From Catellatospora bangladeshensis (GTDB lineage Bacteria > Actinomycetota > Actinomycetes > Mycobacteriales > Micromonosporaceae): a stretch of 64,000 bases of DNA. The position numbers and the translations under genes were made by a program. Numbering within the stretch: position 1 is the first letter of the stretch; the number at the start of each line of letters is the position of its first letter. The notes beneath the pieces are model-generated. The model was not told the DNA's origin, made no database searches, and saw only the letters and a list, made by a program, of their open reading frames with translations. Shown here one piece after another: positions 1-7,794 of the stretch. The stretch lies in contig NZ_BONF01000029.1 of assembly GCF_016862575.1 (NCBI RefSeq), forward strand, positions 1 to 64,000, given 5' to 3'.

Positions 1-447
1 TACTTCCTCCATGCTGATGCCCCTGCGGACTCCACGGTCGTCGCCTGCGGGAGGGGTGTGCCCGCGGCGCGAAGGATCCGCGTTTCGGGACGTGGAGCGG
101 CGAGGTCGCCGAACGGCCGGGAGGCCGGCCCGTGTGCCGTTGTCGGCTGCTGGGTCGCAGATCCGGCGAAATCATGCCGCACACCCGGCCCCGCCCGGTA
201 GTTCCGGCGTCACCGCCTACCGGGTTGTCACAGAACTTTCACGATCGTCACGTAGCTGTCATCATCGGCGCCGGTCCGGCCTCCGCGAGCACTCCGGCCA
301 GTCACGGCCGAATCATTCACCTGCCGGAAACAGCTCGTGCATATTTAGATCCCGCGATATCGATACCATGTGTCGGTCCATGGTTGCTGTGAGTGAGCGT
401 TCGTCCGCGGAGTTTCCGCCGCGGGCACCGATGCGGAGGTGGTCCTC
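1..447. other. No gene recognised; left-edge non-coding stretch
   Basis: I see no convincing gene here. Short open frames exist on both strands but are Arg/Pro/Ser-rich and look like GC-driven noise. The last 120 bases contain an AT-richer patch (around 330-375) that may hold the promoter of the small gene starting at 448. No hexamer pair there is good enough to name. Confidence 0.5.
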
Positions 448-675
448 ATGAAACGATCGATCCGGCCGGCGGAGTCGGCCCGCAGGCAGATCGCCGCGGC
501 GACCTTCCTCCTGTCCGAGCACCAGCCGGCAGGCACTACCCTGTGCTCCTGCGGGCGGCTGCTGCCGTGCACCGTGGCCATCGCCAGCTCGCGGGCCCAC
601 GAGCACAACAGCACCGTGCTCGCGCTGCTGAACGCCACCATGGAGCTGCCGACCATCGCCGTCGCCGGGCGATGA
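448..675 (+). CDS. Small Cys-containing protein of unknown function (75 aa)
   Basis: I do not recognise this gene. The start at 448 is chosen because GGAGGT lies seven bases before the ATG. An upstream ATG at 439 in the same frame has no such site. The protein is basic at its N-terminus (MKRSIRPAESARRQ) and has a tight cysteine group, CSCGRLLPC, near residues 32-40, that could bind a metal or be redox-active. There is no signal peptide or membrane segment. It ends 12 bases from the stop of a probable small pseudogene on the other strand. Codon use matches the neighbourhood, so it is probably real, but any role is unknown. Confidence 0.6.
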   Translation: MKRSIRPAESARRQIAAATFLLSEHQPAGTTLCSCGRLLPCTVAIASSRAHEHNSTVLALLNATMELPTIAVAGR

Positions 676-687
676 ACAGAGCACGGC

Positions 688-845
688 TCAGACCCGCACC
701 GCTCTGATGGTGTCGAACACGACCCACTTGCCCGATCGGCGGCATCCGTCCTCGTACCGCCCGGCGTGACGGCGGGCGTGGTCGGGATTGACGCCGTCGG
801 CGTCGCGCCGCCGAGCTGCTCCGGGTCGGCGGGCTGACCGCGCAT
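688..845 (-). pseudogene. Probable frameshifted small gene
   Basis: Two frames on the reverse strand each read like protein but only partly. From an ATG at 845 one frame gives MRGQPADPEQLGG. A second frame then runs DADGVNPDHARRHAGRY and on to KWVVFDTIRAVRV with a stop at 688. This second frame has no start codon of its own. One extra base near 805-807 would join them into a protein of about 52 residues. It may be a true frameshift, a sequencing error or a decayed remnant. It begins 15 bases beyond the stop of the sigma factor gene on the same strand. The product is not recognised. Confidence 0.35.
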
Positions 846-859
846 CGTCTGGTATGCGG

Positions 860-2104
860 TCACCCCGGTGGCGGCCACCACGAACAGGCCCCGGCGAGCT
901 GGTCGCGGCGGCGGATGAGGTACGCCGTCTCGGCGGTGTTGCCGGCCAGCTCGATGGCCCGGTCGTACGCGGCCCGTGCCTGCGCGCTGCGGCCGAGCCG
1001 GCGCAGCAGGTCGGCTCGGGTGGCGTGGAACGGGTGGTAGCCCTCCAGCGGCAGCGTGTCCACCTCGGCGAGCGCGACCTGCGGGCCGTCGAGTTCGGCC
1101 ACCGCGATCGCCCGGTTGAGCCGCACGATCGGCGACGGGTCGAGGCGGACGAGCTGGTCGTAGAGCGCGACGACCTGCGACCAGTCGGTGTCGCGCAGGT
1201 CGCGGGCGTCGGTGTGGACGGCGTTGATCGCGGCGAGGATCTGGTAGCGCCCCGGCGCCTGTCCGGCGGCGAGACGCGCGCGGACCAGGGCGTGCCCCTC
1301 GGCGATCAGCTCGCGATTCCAGGCCCCGCGGTCCTGCTCGCCGAGGGTGACGAGTTCCCCGCTGGACGACACCCGGGCAGCCCGGCGGGCCTCGGTCAGC
1401 AGCATCAGCGCGAGCAGCCCGGCGACCTCGCCGTCGGCCGGCAGGAGGTCCCGGACCAGCCGGGTCAGCCGGATGGCCTCGGCGGTCAGCTCGCCGCGGA
1501 TCGGCTCCCTGCCCGGGTTCGAGGCCAGGTAGCCCTCGTTGAAGATCAGGTAGAGCACGGCGAGGACGCCGGTGACCCGGGCCGGGAGGTCCTCCCGGAA
1601 CGGCACGCCGTACGGGATCCGCGCCGCCTTGATCTTCGCCTTGGCGCGGGTGATCCGCTGGCCCATGGCGGCCTCTTCGACCAGGAACGCGCGGGCGATC
1701 TCGGGCACGGTGAGCCCGCCGACCATCCGCAGGGTCAGCGCGACCCGCGCCTCGACCGCCAAAGCGGGATGGCAGCAGGTGAACACGAGACGCAGCCGGT
1801 CGTCGTCGATGACGCCGAGCGGTTCGGGGGTGTCGAACAGCATCAGCGCCTCCCTGTGCTTCTCCTCGCGCCGGATCTCGCGCCGCAGCCGGTCGACGGC
1901 CTTGTGGTACGCGGTCGTGGTCAGCCAGCCGCCGGGGTTCGGCGGGACGCCGTCGACCGGCCAGCGCTCGACGGCGATCGCGAACGCCTCGGCCGCCATC
2001 TCCTCCGCGATGTCGAGGTCCCCGAGCCGCCTGGCCAGGGTGGCGACCACCCGGGCCCACTCCGCGCGGTGGATCCGGGTGATCTCGTCGCCGACGCCGG
2101 TCAT
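860..2104 (-). CDS. ECF42-type RNA polymerase sigma factor (DUF6596 C-terminal domain)
   Basis: This is an extracytoplasmic-function sigma factor of 414 residues, about twice the length of a minimal ECF factor. Region sigma-2 lies near residues 10-75 and sigma-4 near 110-170, with a helix-turn-helix around VPEIARAFLVEEAAMGQRI. The remaining 240 residues match the DUF6596/TPR-like extension typical of group ECF42 (LNEGYL-type motif seen here as FNEGYLAS). ECF42 factors usually have no anti-sigma factor and sit beside a DGPF/YCII-domain gene. That gene is directly upstream here, and its stop overlaps this start as ATGA, so the two are translationally coupled. The C-terminal extension is thought to regulate activity. 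The target promoters cannot be read from the window. Confidence 0.92.
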   Translation of the reverse strand: MTGVGDEITRIHRAEWARVVATLARRLGDLDIAEEMAAEAFAIAVERWPVDGVPPNPGGWLTTTAYHKAVDRLRREIRREEKHREALMLFDTPEPLGVIDDDRLRLVFTCCHPALAVEARVALTLRMVGGLTVPEIARAFLVEEAAMGQRITRAKAKIKAARIPYGVPFREDLPARVTGVLAVLYLIFNEGYLASNPGREPIRGELTAEAIRLTRLVRDLLPADGEVAGLLALMLLTEARRAARVSSSGELVTLGEQDRGAWNRELIAEGHALVRARLAAGQAPGRYQILAAINAVHTDARDLRDTDWSQVVALYDQLVRLDPSPIVRLNRAIAVAELDGPQVALAEVDTLPLEGYHPFHATRADLLRRLGRSAQARAAYDRAIELAGNTAETAYLIRRRDQLAGACSWWPPPG

Positions 2105-2433
2105 TCGCCCAGGATCGGCCGCAGCTCGACCCTGCGGTTGCAGGCCTTCGACCCCCCGGCCGCGAGCTTCAGCGCCACGTCCAGGTGCGGGGCCTCGACG
2201 ATCCAGAAGCCGACGATGTGCTCCTTCGACTCCAGGTAGAGCCCGTCGGTGAAGACCGGGTCCCCGTCCCGGGCGTCGACGACGGTGGCCGAGCCCGGCG
2301 AGGCGAGGCCCGCGGCGAACACCCAGTGGCCGTCGGCCTGGAGCTGCTCGTTGAAGACGTCGATCGCCGCCATCTCCTCGGGGGGAGCCAGGCTGTCCGA
2401 GTCATGCAGAACGGACATCAGGTACTGCGCCAT
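2101..2433 (-). CDS. YCII/DGPF-domain protein, partner of the ECF42 sigma factor
   Basis: A 110-residue protein with the YCII-related fold (MAQYLMSVLHDSD at the start, ESKEHIVGFWIVEAPHLDVAL in the middle). The start at 2433 is preceded by AGGAG nine bases upstream; a longer frame to 2514 lacks this. Proteins of this DGPF group are encoded next to ECF42 sigma factors across actinobacteria and are proposed signal-sensing or target partners; their chemistry is not established. The ATGA overlap with the sigma gene means both are made from one transcript. It is probably cytoplasmic. Confidence 0.88.
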   Translation of the reverse strand: MAQYLMSVLHDSDSLAPPEEMAAIDVFNEQLQADGHWVFAAGLASPGSATVVDARDGDPVFTDGLYLESKEHIVGFWIVEAPHLDVALKLAAGGSKACNRRVELRPILGE

Positions 2434-2625
2434 GGGGATCATCTCCTGTGCTTGTGGCTGCCCCTCGGGCCGCCTCTCACCCCTGCTACGGACGGCGCCG
2501 CCTCGATCCGACACCTGCCGCCCGAGATTCTTCGAAAAGTTCTCCGACCGTCAGCTGCAGTTTCTCAGGTGCGGCGTCATCCAATTCGATTGACGGGGTG
2601 ATCGAGCGGGTTCTACGGTCGCGCG

Positions 2626-3510
2626 ATGCGTCCCGGAGAGATCACCGTCGCGGCCGAGCAGGTACGCACCCTGATCGACGAGCAGTTCCCCGAGTGGTCG
2701 CACCTGCCGATCGTGGCGCAGCCGCTGAACGGCACCGACAACGCGCTGTTCCGGCTGGGTGACTCCCTCACCGCACGGCTGCCGCGGGCGGAATGGGCGG
2801 TCGACCAGGTGACGACCGACGCGACCTGGTTGCCGCGGCTGGCCCCGCAGCTGCCGGTGCCGGTGCCCGTGCCGATCGCGGTCGGCAGGCCGGGCGGGGA
2901 CTATCCGTGGCCGTGGACGGTCGTCCCGTGGCTGGAGGGGCGCAACCCGGAAGCCGGGCAGGACCTCGTCCAGCTCGCCGTCGACCTCGCCGGCTTCGTA
3001 CACGCGATGATCGCGATCGACCCGATGGACGGGCCGGTCAAAGAGGGCATCCAGCGCGGCGTGCCCCTGGCGCAGCGGGACGAGCTGACCCGCCGGTCGA
3101 TCGCGGTGCTGGGCGACCGGATCGACGGGCGAGCGGTGACCGCGGCGTGGGACGAGGCGATGGCCGCGGACGAGTGGCCCGGACCGCCGGTATGGCTGCA
3201 CGGCGACCTGCTGGAAGGCAACCTGCTGGTGGATCGGGGCAGGCTCACCGGGGTGATCGACTTCGGCGGCCTCGGCCGCGGCGATCCGGCGGTCGAGGTG
3301 CGGCCGGGCTGGAGCCTGTTCGACGCCCGCGGGCGGGCCGCCTACCGGGAGGCGCTCGGCTTCGACGAGGCGACCTGGGTACGCGGCTGGGCCTGGCCGC
3401 TGTCGGGCGCGCTCTACTGGCTGGCGGACCTGTGGGACTCGCTCAGCGAGCAGAACCGCGACGAGACGTTCCGCTACATCGACTACATCGTGCGGCACCG
3501 CCACGACTGA
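2626..3510 (+). CDS. Aminoglycoside phosphotransferase (APH)-family kinase
   Basis: A 294-residue protein with the APH/choline-kinase fold. The catalytic loop is visible as WLHGDLLEGNLLV near residues 190-202 (Brenner HxDxxxxN motif) and the metal-binding motif as VIDFGGLGRGDPAVE just after it. The N-terminal lobe has LNGTDNALFRLGD. Members phosphorylate small-molecule hydroxyls such as aminoglycosides or other sugars; the substrate here cannot be told from sequence. It stands alone, divergent from the ECF42 pair. Downstream neighbours are unrelated. It could be an intrinsic resistance enzyme or a metabolic kinase. Confidence 0.85.
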   Translation: MRPGEITVAAEQVRTLIDEQFPEWSHLPIVAQPLNGTDNALFRLGDSLTARLPRAEWAVDQVTTDATWLPRLAPQLPVPVPVPIAVGRPGGDYPWPWTVVPWLEGRNPEAGQDLVQLAVDLAGFVHAMIAIDPMDGPVKEGIQRGVPLAQRDELTRRSIAVLGDRIDGRAVTAAWDEAMAADEWPGPPVWLHGDLLEGNLLVDRGRLTGVIDFGGLGRGDPAVEVRPGWSLFDARGRAAYREALGFDEATWVRGWAWPLSGALYWLADLWDSLSEQNRDETFRYIDYIVRHRHD

Positions 3511-3555
3511 AACCGACGGCGTGCTGCACCGCGGCCTGTCTGCGGGCGGCGCGGG

Positions 3556-4023
3556 TTACGCGAGCGCGGCCTGGACCCGGGCGACGACGAGGTCGCGCTT
3601 GGCGTCGCAGTCGGCGCTCGCGGCCATGATCTCCTGGATCTGGTTCGGGGTGGCGAGGTCGGGGCTGGTGATCTCCCAGCGGTCCTGCAGCTCCTCGTCC
3701 TCGGAGGCGGCGATCAGGTCGTTGAGCGTGATCAGCGCGGTGAGGTACTCCCCTGCCGCCGTGGACAGGTCCCGGTCCAGGTAGGGCGTCTTCGCGATCA
3801 GGAACTGGTTCAGCTCGCGCAGGGATTCGCGGGTCGCGCCGCTCTTGCCCGCGCGCAGGTCGAGGTGTGCCTGCTGGAGCCGTTCCCACAGCTCGCGGGC
3901 GGCGTTGCCGCGGTCCTGCGTCAGCGGTGCGGCCGAGCGCGCGCTCCGGCGCCACTGCCAGTAGCCGAGCCCGGCGGCGAGCAGCGTTCCGGCGAGACCG
4001 ATGAGGGCGACAGCGATATCCAC
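3556..4023 (-). CDS. Membrane-anchored protein of unknown function
   Basis: About 155 residues if started at the GTG at 4023, which gives a clean N-terminal membrane helix (VDIAVALIGLAGTLLAAGLG) followed by a WQWRR positive cluster. The rest is soluble and helical, rich in Leu, Glu and Asp, and probably cytoplasmic. A longer frame reaches an ATG at 4116 but adds a Cys/Pro-rich stretch that looks non-coding. No strong ribosome site precedes either start. I recognise no domain. The helix plus a soluble four-helix-like tail is common in uncharacterised actinobacterial membrane proteins. Confidence 0.6.
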   Translation of the reverse strand: MDIAVALIGLAGTLLAAGLGYWQWRRSARSAAPLTQDRGNAARELWERLQQAHLDLRAGKSGATRESLRELNQFLIAKTPYLDRDLSTAAGEYLTALITLNDLIAASEDEELQDRWEITSPDLATPNQIQEIMAASADCDAKRDLVVARVQAALA

Positions 4024-4182
4024 GGCGGCCAGGGTCGCACTGCGATCCCCGGCGCCACAAGGCGCGGGACAGTCGTCCGCGCGACACTCCACATCGGGCG
4101 GCGACGGCCGGCCCACAGGGAGACTTTCCGGAAACTCGGCGTTGAGAGAGTACGAGCCGGAGGCGTACGCAAGCTGAAAGGA

Positions 4183-4218
4183 ACGCGGCAGGGCGCCCGA
4201 TGCGGCGCCCTGCCGCGT
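4183..4218 (-). terminator. Terminator hairpin of the P450 operon
   Basis: A perfect inverted repeat with 15-bp arms (4183-4197 and 4204-4218) and a 6-base loop. It abuts the P450 stop codon. No T-run follows, as is usual in high-GC actinomycetes. Confidence 0.75.
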
Positions 4219-5441
4219 CAGCCGACGGTGACCGGCAGGTGGGTGTGCCCGCGCAGGGTCAGCTGCGGGCGGTAGGCCGGCTCCCCGGCCAGGGCCAGCC
4301 CGGGGAAACGCGACATCAGCCGCGGGAAGGCGATCTCCGCCTCGGCGGTGGTCAGCAGCGCCCCCGGGCAGAAGTGCACCCCGGCGCTGAACGTCAGATG
4401 CGCGTTGTCGGGACGCTCGGGTCGGAACTCGTCCGGGTCGGCGAACCGGGCCGGGTCGCGGTTGGCCGCGCCCAGCAGCACCAGGACCGTGGCGCCCGCC
4501 GGGACCGGCACCCCGTCGACCTCGGTGTCGACGGCGCTCCAGCGGGTGGTGAGCTGCGCGGGCGCCTCCAGGCGCAGGAACTCCTCGACGTAGGACGCCG
4601 CAAGCTCCGGCTGCTCCCGCAGCCGCCGCGCCGCCTCGGGCCGGCGCAGCAGCACCTCCAGCCCGTTGCCGAGCAGGTGGGTGGTGGTCTCGAACCCCGC
4701 GTTGAACACCAGCACCAGCGCCGACAGCAACTCCTCGTGGGTCAGCGGGTCGTCGTCCGCGCCCGCGGCCGACAGCACGGTGACCAGGTCGTCGCGGGGA
4801 TCCTGCCGCCGCAGCCGGACCAGGTCGGCGAAGTAGGCGCTCAGCTCGGCCGCGGCCTTGTCGGCGGCCGGGAACTTGCCCTCGCCGCCGGCGTCCAGCA
4901 CCGCGCCGATCGCCGCGACGTGGGGCTGGAACCAGGGGCGGTCCTCGGCGGGCACGCCCAGCAGCTCGCCGATGACGTTGGACGGCAGCGGGTAGGCGAA
5001 CTCCCGCATGAAGTCGATCTCGGCGCCGTCGGCGCCGATTTCGGCGATGCGGTCGAGCAGGTGGTCGACCTGGCGGACGACGGTGTCGGCGAGCGAGGTG
5101 ACGCGGCGGGCGGTGAACTCGCGGGTGATCAGGCGGCGCAGGCGGGTGTGCTGCTCGCCGTTGATGAACATCATCGAGTTCATCAGGACGATCAGCGACG
5201 GGTGCTCGTGCCAGGCGGGCATCGCCCGGCTGAGCTTCTCGGCGTCCAGGACCCGGAAGTCCGGGTCGCGCAGCACGCGGCTGGCCGCGTCGTAGCCGTG
5301 CACGACCGCCGCGTAGGAGCCGGTCAGCGGTATCACCGGTCCTTCGGCGTGCAGCGCGGCGTAGTGCGGATACGGATTGCGGCGGCCCTCTTCGGTGCGC
5401 AGGGCCTGGAGCGTGGCGGCAGCGGACACCCGACCCATCAT
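4218..5441 (-). CDS. Cytochrome P450
   Basis: A 407-residue soluble bacterial P450. The I-helix oxygen-activation motif is AGFETT (248-253), the K-helix ExxR is EFLR, and the heme-ligand loop is FSAGVHFCPG with the cysteine near residue 358. The usual second glycine of FGxGxHxCxG is Ser, which is tolerated in the family. It would catalyse a monooxygenation or oxidative coupling, using ferredoxin supplied from elsewhere. It is last in a reverse-strand run after two sulfotransferases, 43 bases beyond the stop of the nearer one, and is closed by a strong hairpin. This context suggests a tailoring enzyme for a sulfated metabolite or peptide. The substrate is unknown. Confidence 0.92.
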   Translation of the reverse strand: MMGRVSAAATLQALRTEEGRRNPYPHYAALHAEGPVIPLTGSYAAVVHGYDAASRVLRDPDFRVLDAEKLSRAMPAWHEHPSLIVLMNSMMFINGEQHTRLRRLITREFTARRVTSLADTVVRQVDHLLDRIAEIGADGAEIDFMREFAYPLPSNVIGELLGVPAEDRPWFQPHVAAIGAVLDAGGEGKFPAADKAAAELSAYFADLVRLRRQDPRDDLVTVLSAAGADDDPLTHEELLSALVLVFNAGFETTTHLLGNGLEVLLRRPEAARRLREQPELAASYVEEFLRLEAPAQLTTRWSAVDTEVDGVPVPAGATVLVLLGAANRDPARFADPDEFRPERPDNAHLTFSAGVHFCPGALLTTAEAEIAFPRLMSRFPGLALAGEPAYRPQLTLRGHTHLPVTVG

Positions 5442-5484
5442 ATTGATGAATGTGGATGAATGGCGACAGTGTCGGATGTGCGAC

Positions 5485-6342
5485 TCACGGTGCGTAGCCG
5501 AACTGCTGCACGATGTCGCCGTACCGGGCGGTGATCGCCTTCAGGTGCACCTCGGTCAGGTGGTTGCGCCAGTCCCCTGCCACCCCGCGCCGGTAGTGGC
5601 TGTGCACGTCCTCCTCCCCCGGCCGCCGCCCCTTCGACAGCCGCTCGAAGGAGAACCGGGCCAGGGCGCCCGCGACGTACGCCTGCGGCAGGCGGCGCAG
5701 CGGCACCCGCGGCAGGACACGGCGCGCCAGAGCCGGCACGCGCGGTGTCGAGCGCCGGTCGGCGAGGTTCCACGTGCACGCCGCGTTCCGGAGCCGGTCG
5801 AACGGGCCCGGCACGAGCAGGTCGAGGTGGGTCAGCGCGCGGGTCCAGTGCGCGTACGGGTCGGCGACCATGTCCTCCATGCGCAGCTCCAGCACGCCGG
5901 GGTTGGCGTAGTTCCACTCGCACATCGGGTCCAGGAAGACCCCGCTGAACTCGATCTCGGCGAGCAGCCCGGCCTCGACGTCGACCTCGGCCAGCACGCG
6001 CCGGTGCTCGACCAGCTCCTCCCAGACGATGCCCATCAGCTGCTCGGGGTGGCTGTTGCGGTGGCTGAAGTAGCCGGAGACGATGATGTCGCGCGGGTCG
6101 CGGATGACGTTGAGGCCGCGCAGCGGCGGCAGCGTCTCGAACTGTGCCTGGGTCACATTGGTCATCACCAGGATGTCCGGCCGCTCCGCCCGGACGTAGT
6201 CGCCCACGGTCGCGTGCCCGGCCCACTGGTTCGGCACGTGGATGGTGAGGATCTTCAGGCCCAGGGCGTGGGCGGCGTCGTGAAGGATGCTGCGGGCCCA
6301 CGTCGAGGCGGTCTTGTGACGTCCGAAGAAGGCTCGCAACAT
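5485..6342 (-). CDS. PAPS-dependent sulfotransferase (first of two)
   Basis: A protein of 285 residues from the ATG at 6342, chosen because GGAG lies eight bases upstream; a longer frame to 6405 would bypass that site. The 5'-phosphosulfate loop is GRHKTASTWARSIL near the N-terminus and the 3'-phosphate motif is VIRDPRDIIVSGYFS. These bind PAPS and transfer sulfate to a hydroxyl or amine of an acceptor. It is 73 bases downstream of a second sulfotransferase gene and 43 bases upstream of a P450, all on one strand, so all three are probably co-transcribed. The acceptor is not identifiable from sequence. Confidence 0.87.
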   Translation of the reverse strand: MLRAFFGRHKTASTWARSILHDAAHALGLKILTIHVPNQWAGHATVGDYVRAERPDILVMTNVTQAQFETLPPLRGLNVIRDPRDIIVSGYFSHRNSHPEQLMGIVWEELVEHRRVLAEVDVEAGLLAEIEFSGVFLDPMCEWNYANPGVLELRMEDMVADPYAHWTRALTHLDLLVPGPFDRLRNAACTWNLADRRSTPRVPALARRVLPRVPLRRLPQAYVAGALARFSFERLSKGRRPGEEDVHSHYRRGVAGDWRNHLTEVHLKAITARYGDIVQQFGYAP

Positions 6343-6415
6343 TGCGTACTCCAATGTAGACACTACGTTACAGTCGCATGTGTCTATCTGCCGCCTCTCC
6401 GGCATGTCAAGAGGT

Positions 6416-7372
6416 CTATTCGTACCCCATGGCCGGGATGACGCCGTCGAGCGCGCGTTCGACGAAGGCCCGGGTTTCGGGGTCGAACTGGTCGTTGCGA
6501 TGATTCAGGCTGCGCGGCTGGAACGCCGACGCGGTCGCGAAGTCGTCGAGACCGAGCAGCTCGAACAGGGCGCGGCGTTGTCCGGGCCAGTCGGCCGCGA
6601 GGTCCTCGGCCTTGACCTCCACGTATCGTCTGCCCGTCAGTTCGGCCGTGGCCTTCCAGGCGAGCCACCGGTCGTAGACCGGCTTGAGCCAGGCCAGCGC
6701 GCCGTCGACCGTGGGCGGCGCCCAGGGCTGGTCGACGTGTGACGCGAGCACCGAGACCGGGTGGCGCTTGATGTGGACGATGGTCGCCTCGGGGAAGAGT
6801 TCCCAGAGGAAGTCCATGCACAGCAGGTTGTACGGCGTCTTCTCGCACCAGCCCGGCTTTCCCGCGTCGGCCGCCGCGCCGCCGAACATCGTGTCGACCG
6901 CGCGGCGGAGGATCGCGATCAGCTCGCGCCGGTCGCTGAAGTACTTCGGGACCACCCGCAGGCGGCTCTGCGGCTCGAACGGCCCGGCGGGCCAGTCGGC
7001 ATATCCGGCTCCGGCCGCCGACACGGGCTCGTCGAACGTGGTCGCGACCAGCTCCGGCCACAGGCGTCCCACCGCGTCCCAGTAACGCCGCTCGCCGACG
7101 ATCTCGGGCACGGTACGACCGCGGTCGTCGCGCCTATCCGGCATCCGCACGGTCATCATCTCGCTGAACCGGCGGAGCGCATCGTGCCCGACGAACGGGT
7201 CGTACCGGATCGTCAGGGCGTCCGCCAGGTCCCGCAGGCCGCCCGGATCGATGATGAACCGGGTCTCCATCGGGATCCGGTGGATCTGCGGGTGCTCGCC
7301 GATGACGTCCGCGAGCTGCGACGTTCCCGAACGGCCGGTACCTGCTACGAAGATCGGCGAGGGCGTAGACAT
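6416..7372 (-). CDS. PAPS-dependent sulfotransferase (second of two)
   Basis: A 318-residue protein opening directly with the P-loop-like PAPS motif IFVAGTGRSGTSQL, followed by HPQIHRIPMETRFIID and later EKTPYN. The order RSGT...HP...ETR is reminiscent of the Sulfotransfer_3 group, which includes protein-tyrosine sulfotransferase-like enzymes, but the resemblance is by eye only. The two sulfotransferases are clearly different from each other, so they may act on different positions or substrates. The gene lies 75 bases downstream of a small acidic peptide gene on the same strand. Confidence 0.87.
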   Translation of the reverse strand: MSTPSPIFVAGTGRSGTSQLADVIGEHPQIHRIPMETRFIIDPGGLRDLADALTIRYDPFVGHDALRRFSEMMTVRMPDRRDDRGRTVPEIVGERRYWDAVGRLWPELVATTFDEPVSAAGAGYADWPAGPFEPQSRLRVVPKYFSDRRELIAILRRAVDTMFGGAAADAGKPGWCEKTPYNLLCMDFLWELFPEATIVHIKRHPVSVLASHVDQPWAPPTVDGALAWLKPVYDRWLAWKATAELTGRRYVEVKAEDLAADWPGQRRALFELLGLDDFATASAFQPRSLNHRNDQFDPETRAFVERALDGVIPAMGYE

Positions 7373-7447
7373 GGCGTTCAGCTAACTCTCGCCACCGCGC
7401 CCTCGCAACGAAATATCCCCGCTCGCCCGATTCCGCTGCCGAGGCGA

Positions 7448-7600
7448 TCAGCCGCCGGTGTACTCCGGCTCGTCCGGCCCCTCCGCCGGATCCGCCGGGT
7501 GCGGAGTCCGCCCGCCGAGCTGGTCGCCGTCCGGGTCGACGTACTTTTCGTCGTCGGAGTCCGGTACGTCTGGTTCCGGCTGCTTCGGCTCGGTGCTCAT
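7448..7600 (-). CDS. 50-residue acidic peptide heading the sulfotransferase/P450 run
   Basis: A 50-codon frame with an excellent ribosome site: GGAGGT six bases before the ATG at 7600. The product is strongly acidic and looks disordered (starts MSTEPKQPEPDVPDSDDEKY, ends DEPEYTGG). It has only two tyrosines, Y20 and Y47, and both lie among Asp/Glu. That is the classic context for tyrosine sulfation in other systems. No Cys or signal peptide is present. It is 75 bases upstream of the first sulfotransferase gene and in the same direction. It could be a peptide substrate of the operon, or an unrelated conserved small acidic protein. I recognise no family. Confidence 0.6.
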   Translation of the reverse strand: MSTEPKQPEPDVPDSDDEKYVDPDGDQLGGRTPHPADPAEGPDEPEYTGG

Positions 7601-7736
7601 CGGCCACCTCCGTGATAGTCCCGGCCGTAGGAGTACCCCGGAGGGCGGCCGATGATGCCTGCGGCATGCCGGCGGAGGCCGCGTGACGAGCGGTTGCCTT
7701 CGACCAGCCCGCGCGGCCGGATCCAGAAGCGACGGT

Positions 7737-7772
7737 GCGCTTTCCTATACTCGCCTCCGTAACGGAAAGCGC
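7737..7772. promoter_or_regulatory. Inverted repeat over a -10-like element before the FAD monooxygenase gene
   Basis: Perfect 9-bp arms GCGCTTTCC and GGAAAGCGC separated by 18 bases. The spacer carries TATACT at 7746-7751, a good -10 hexamer. The right arm ends 22 bases before the ATG at 7795. It looks like an operator overlapping the promoter. No good -35 is seen. Confidence 0.45.
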
Positions 7773-7794
7773 CGCGCATACGGGGAGACTGCGG

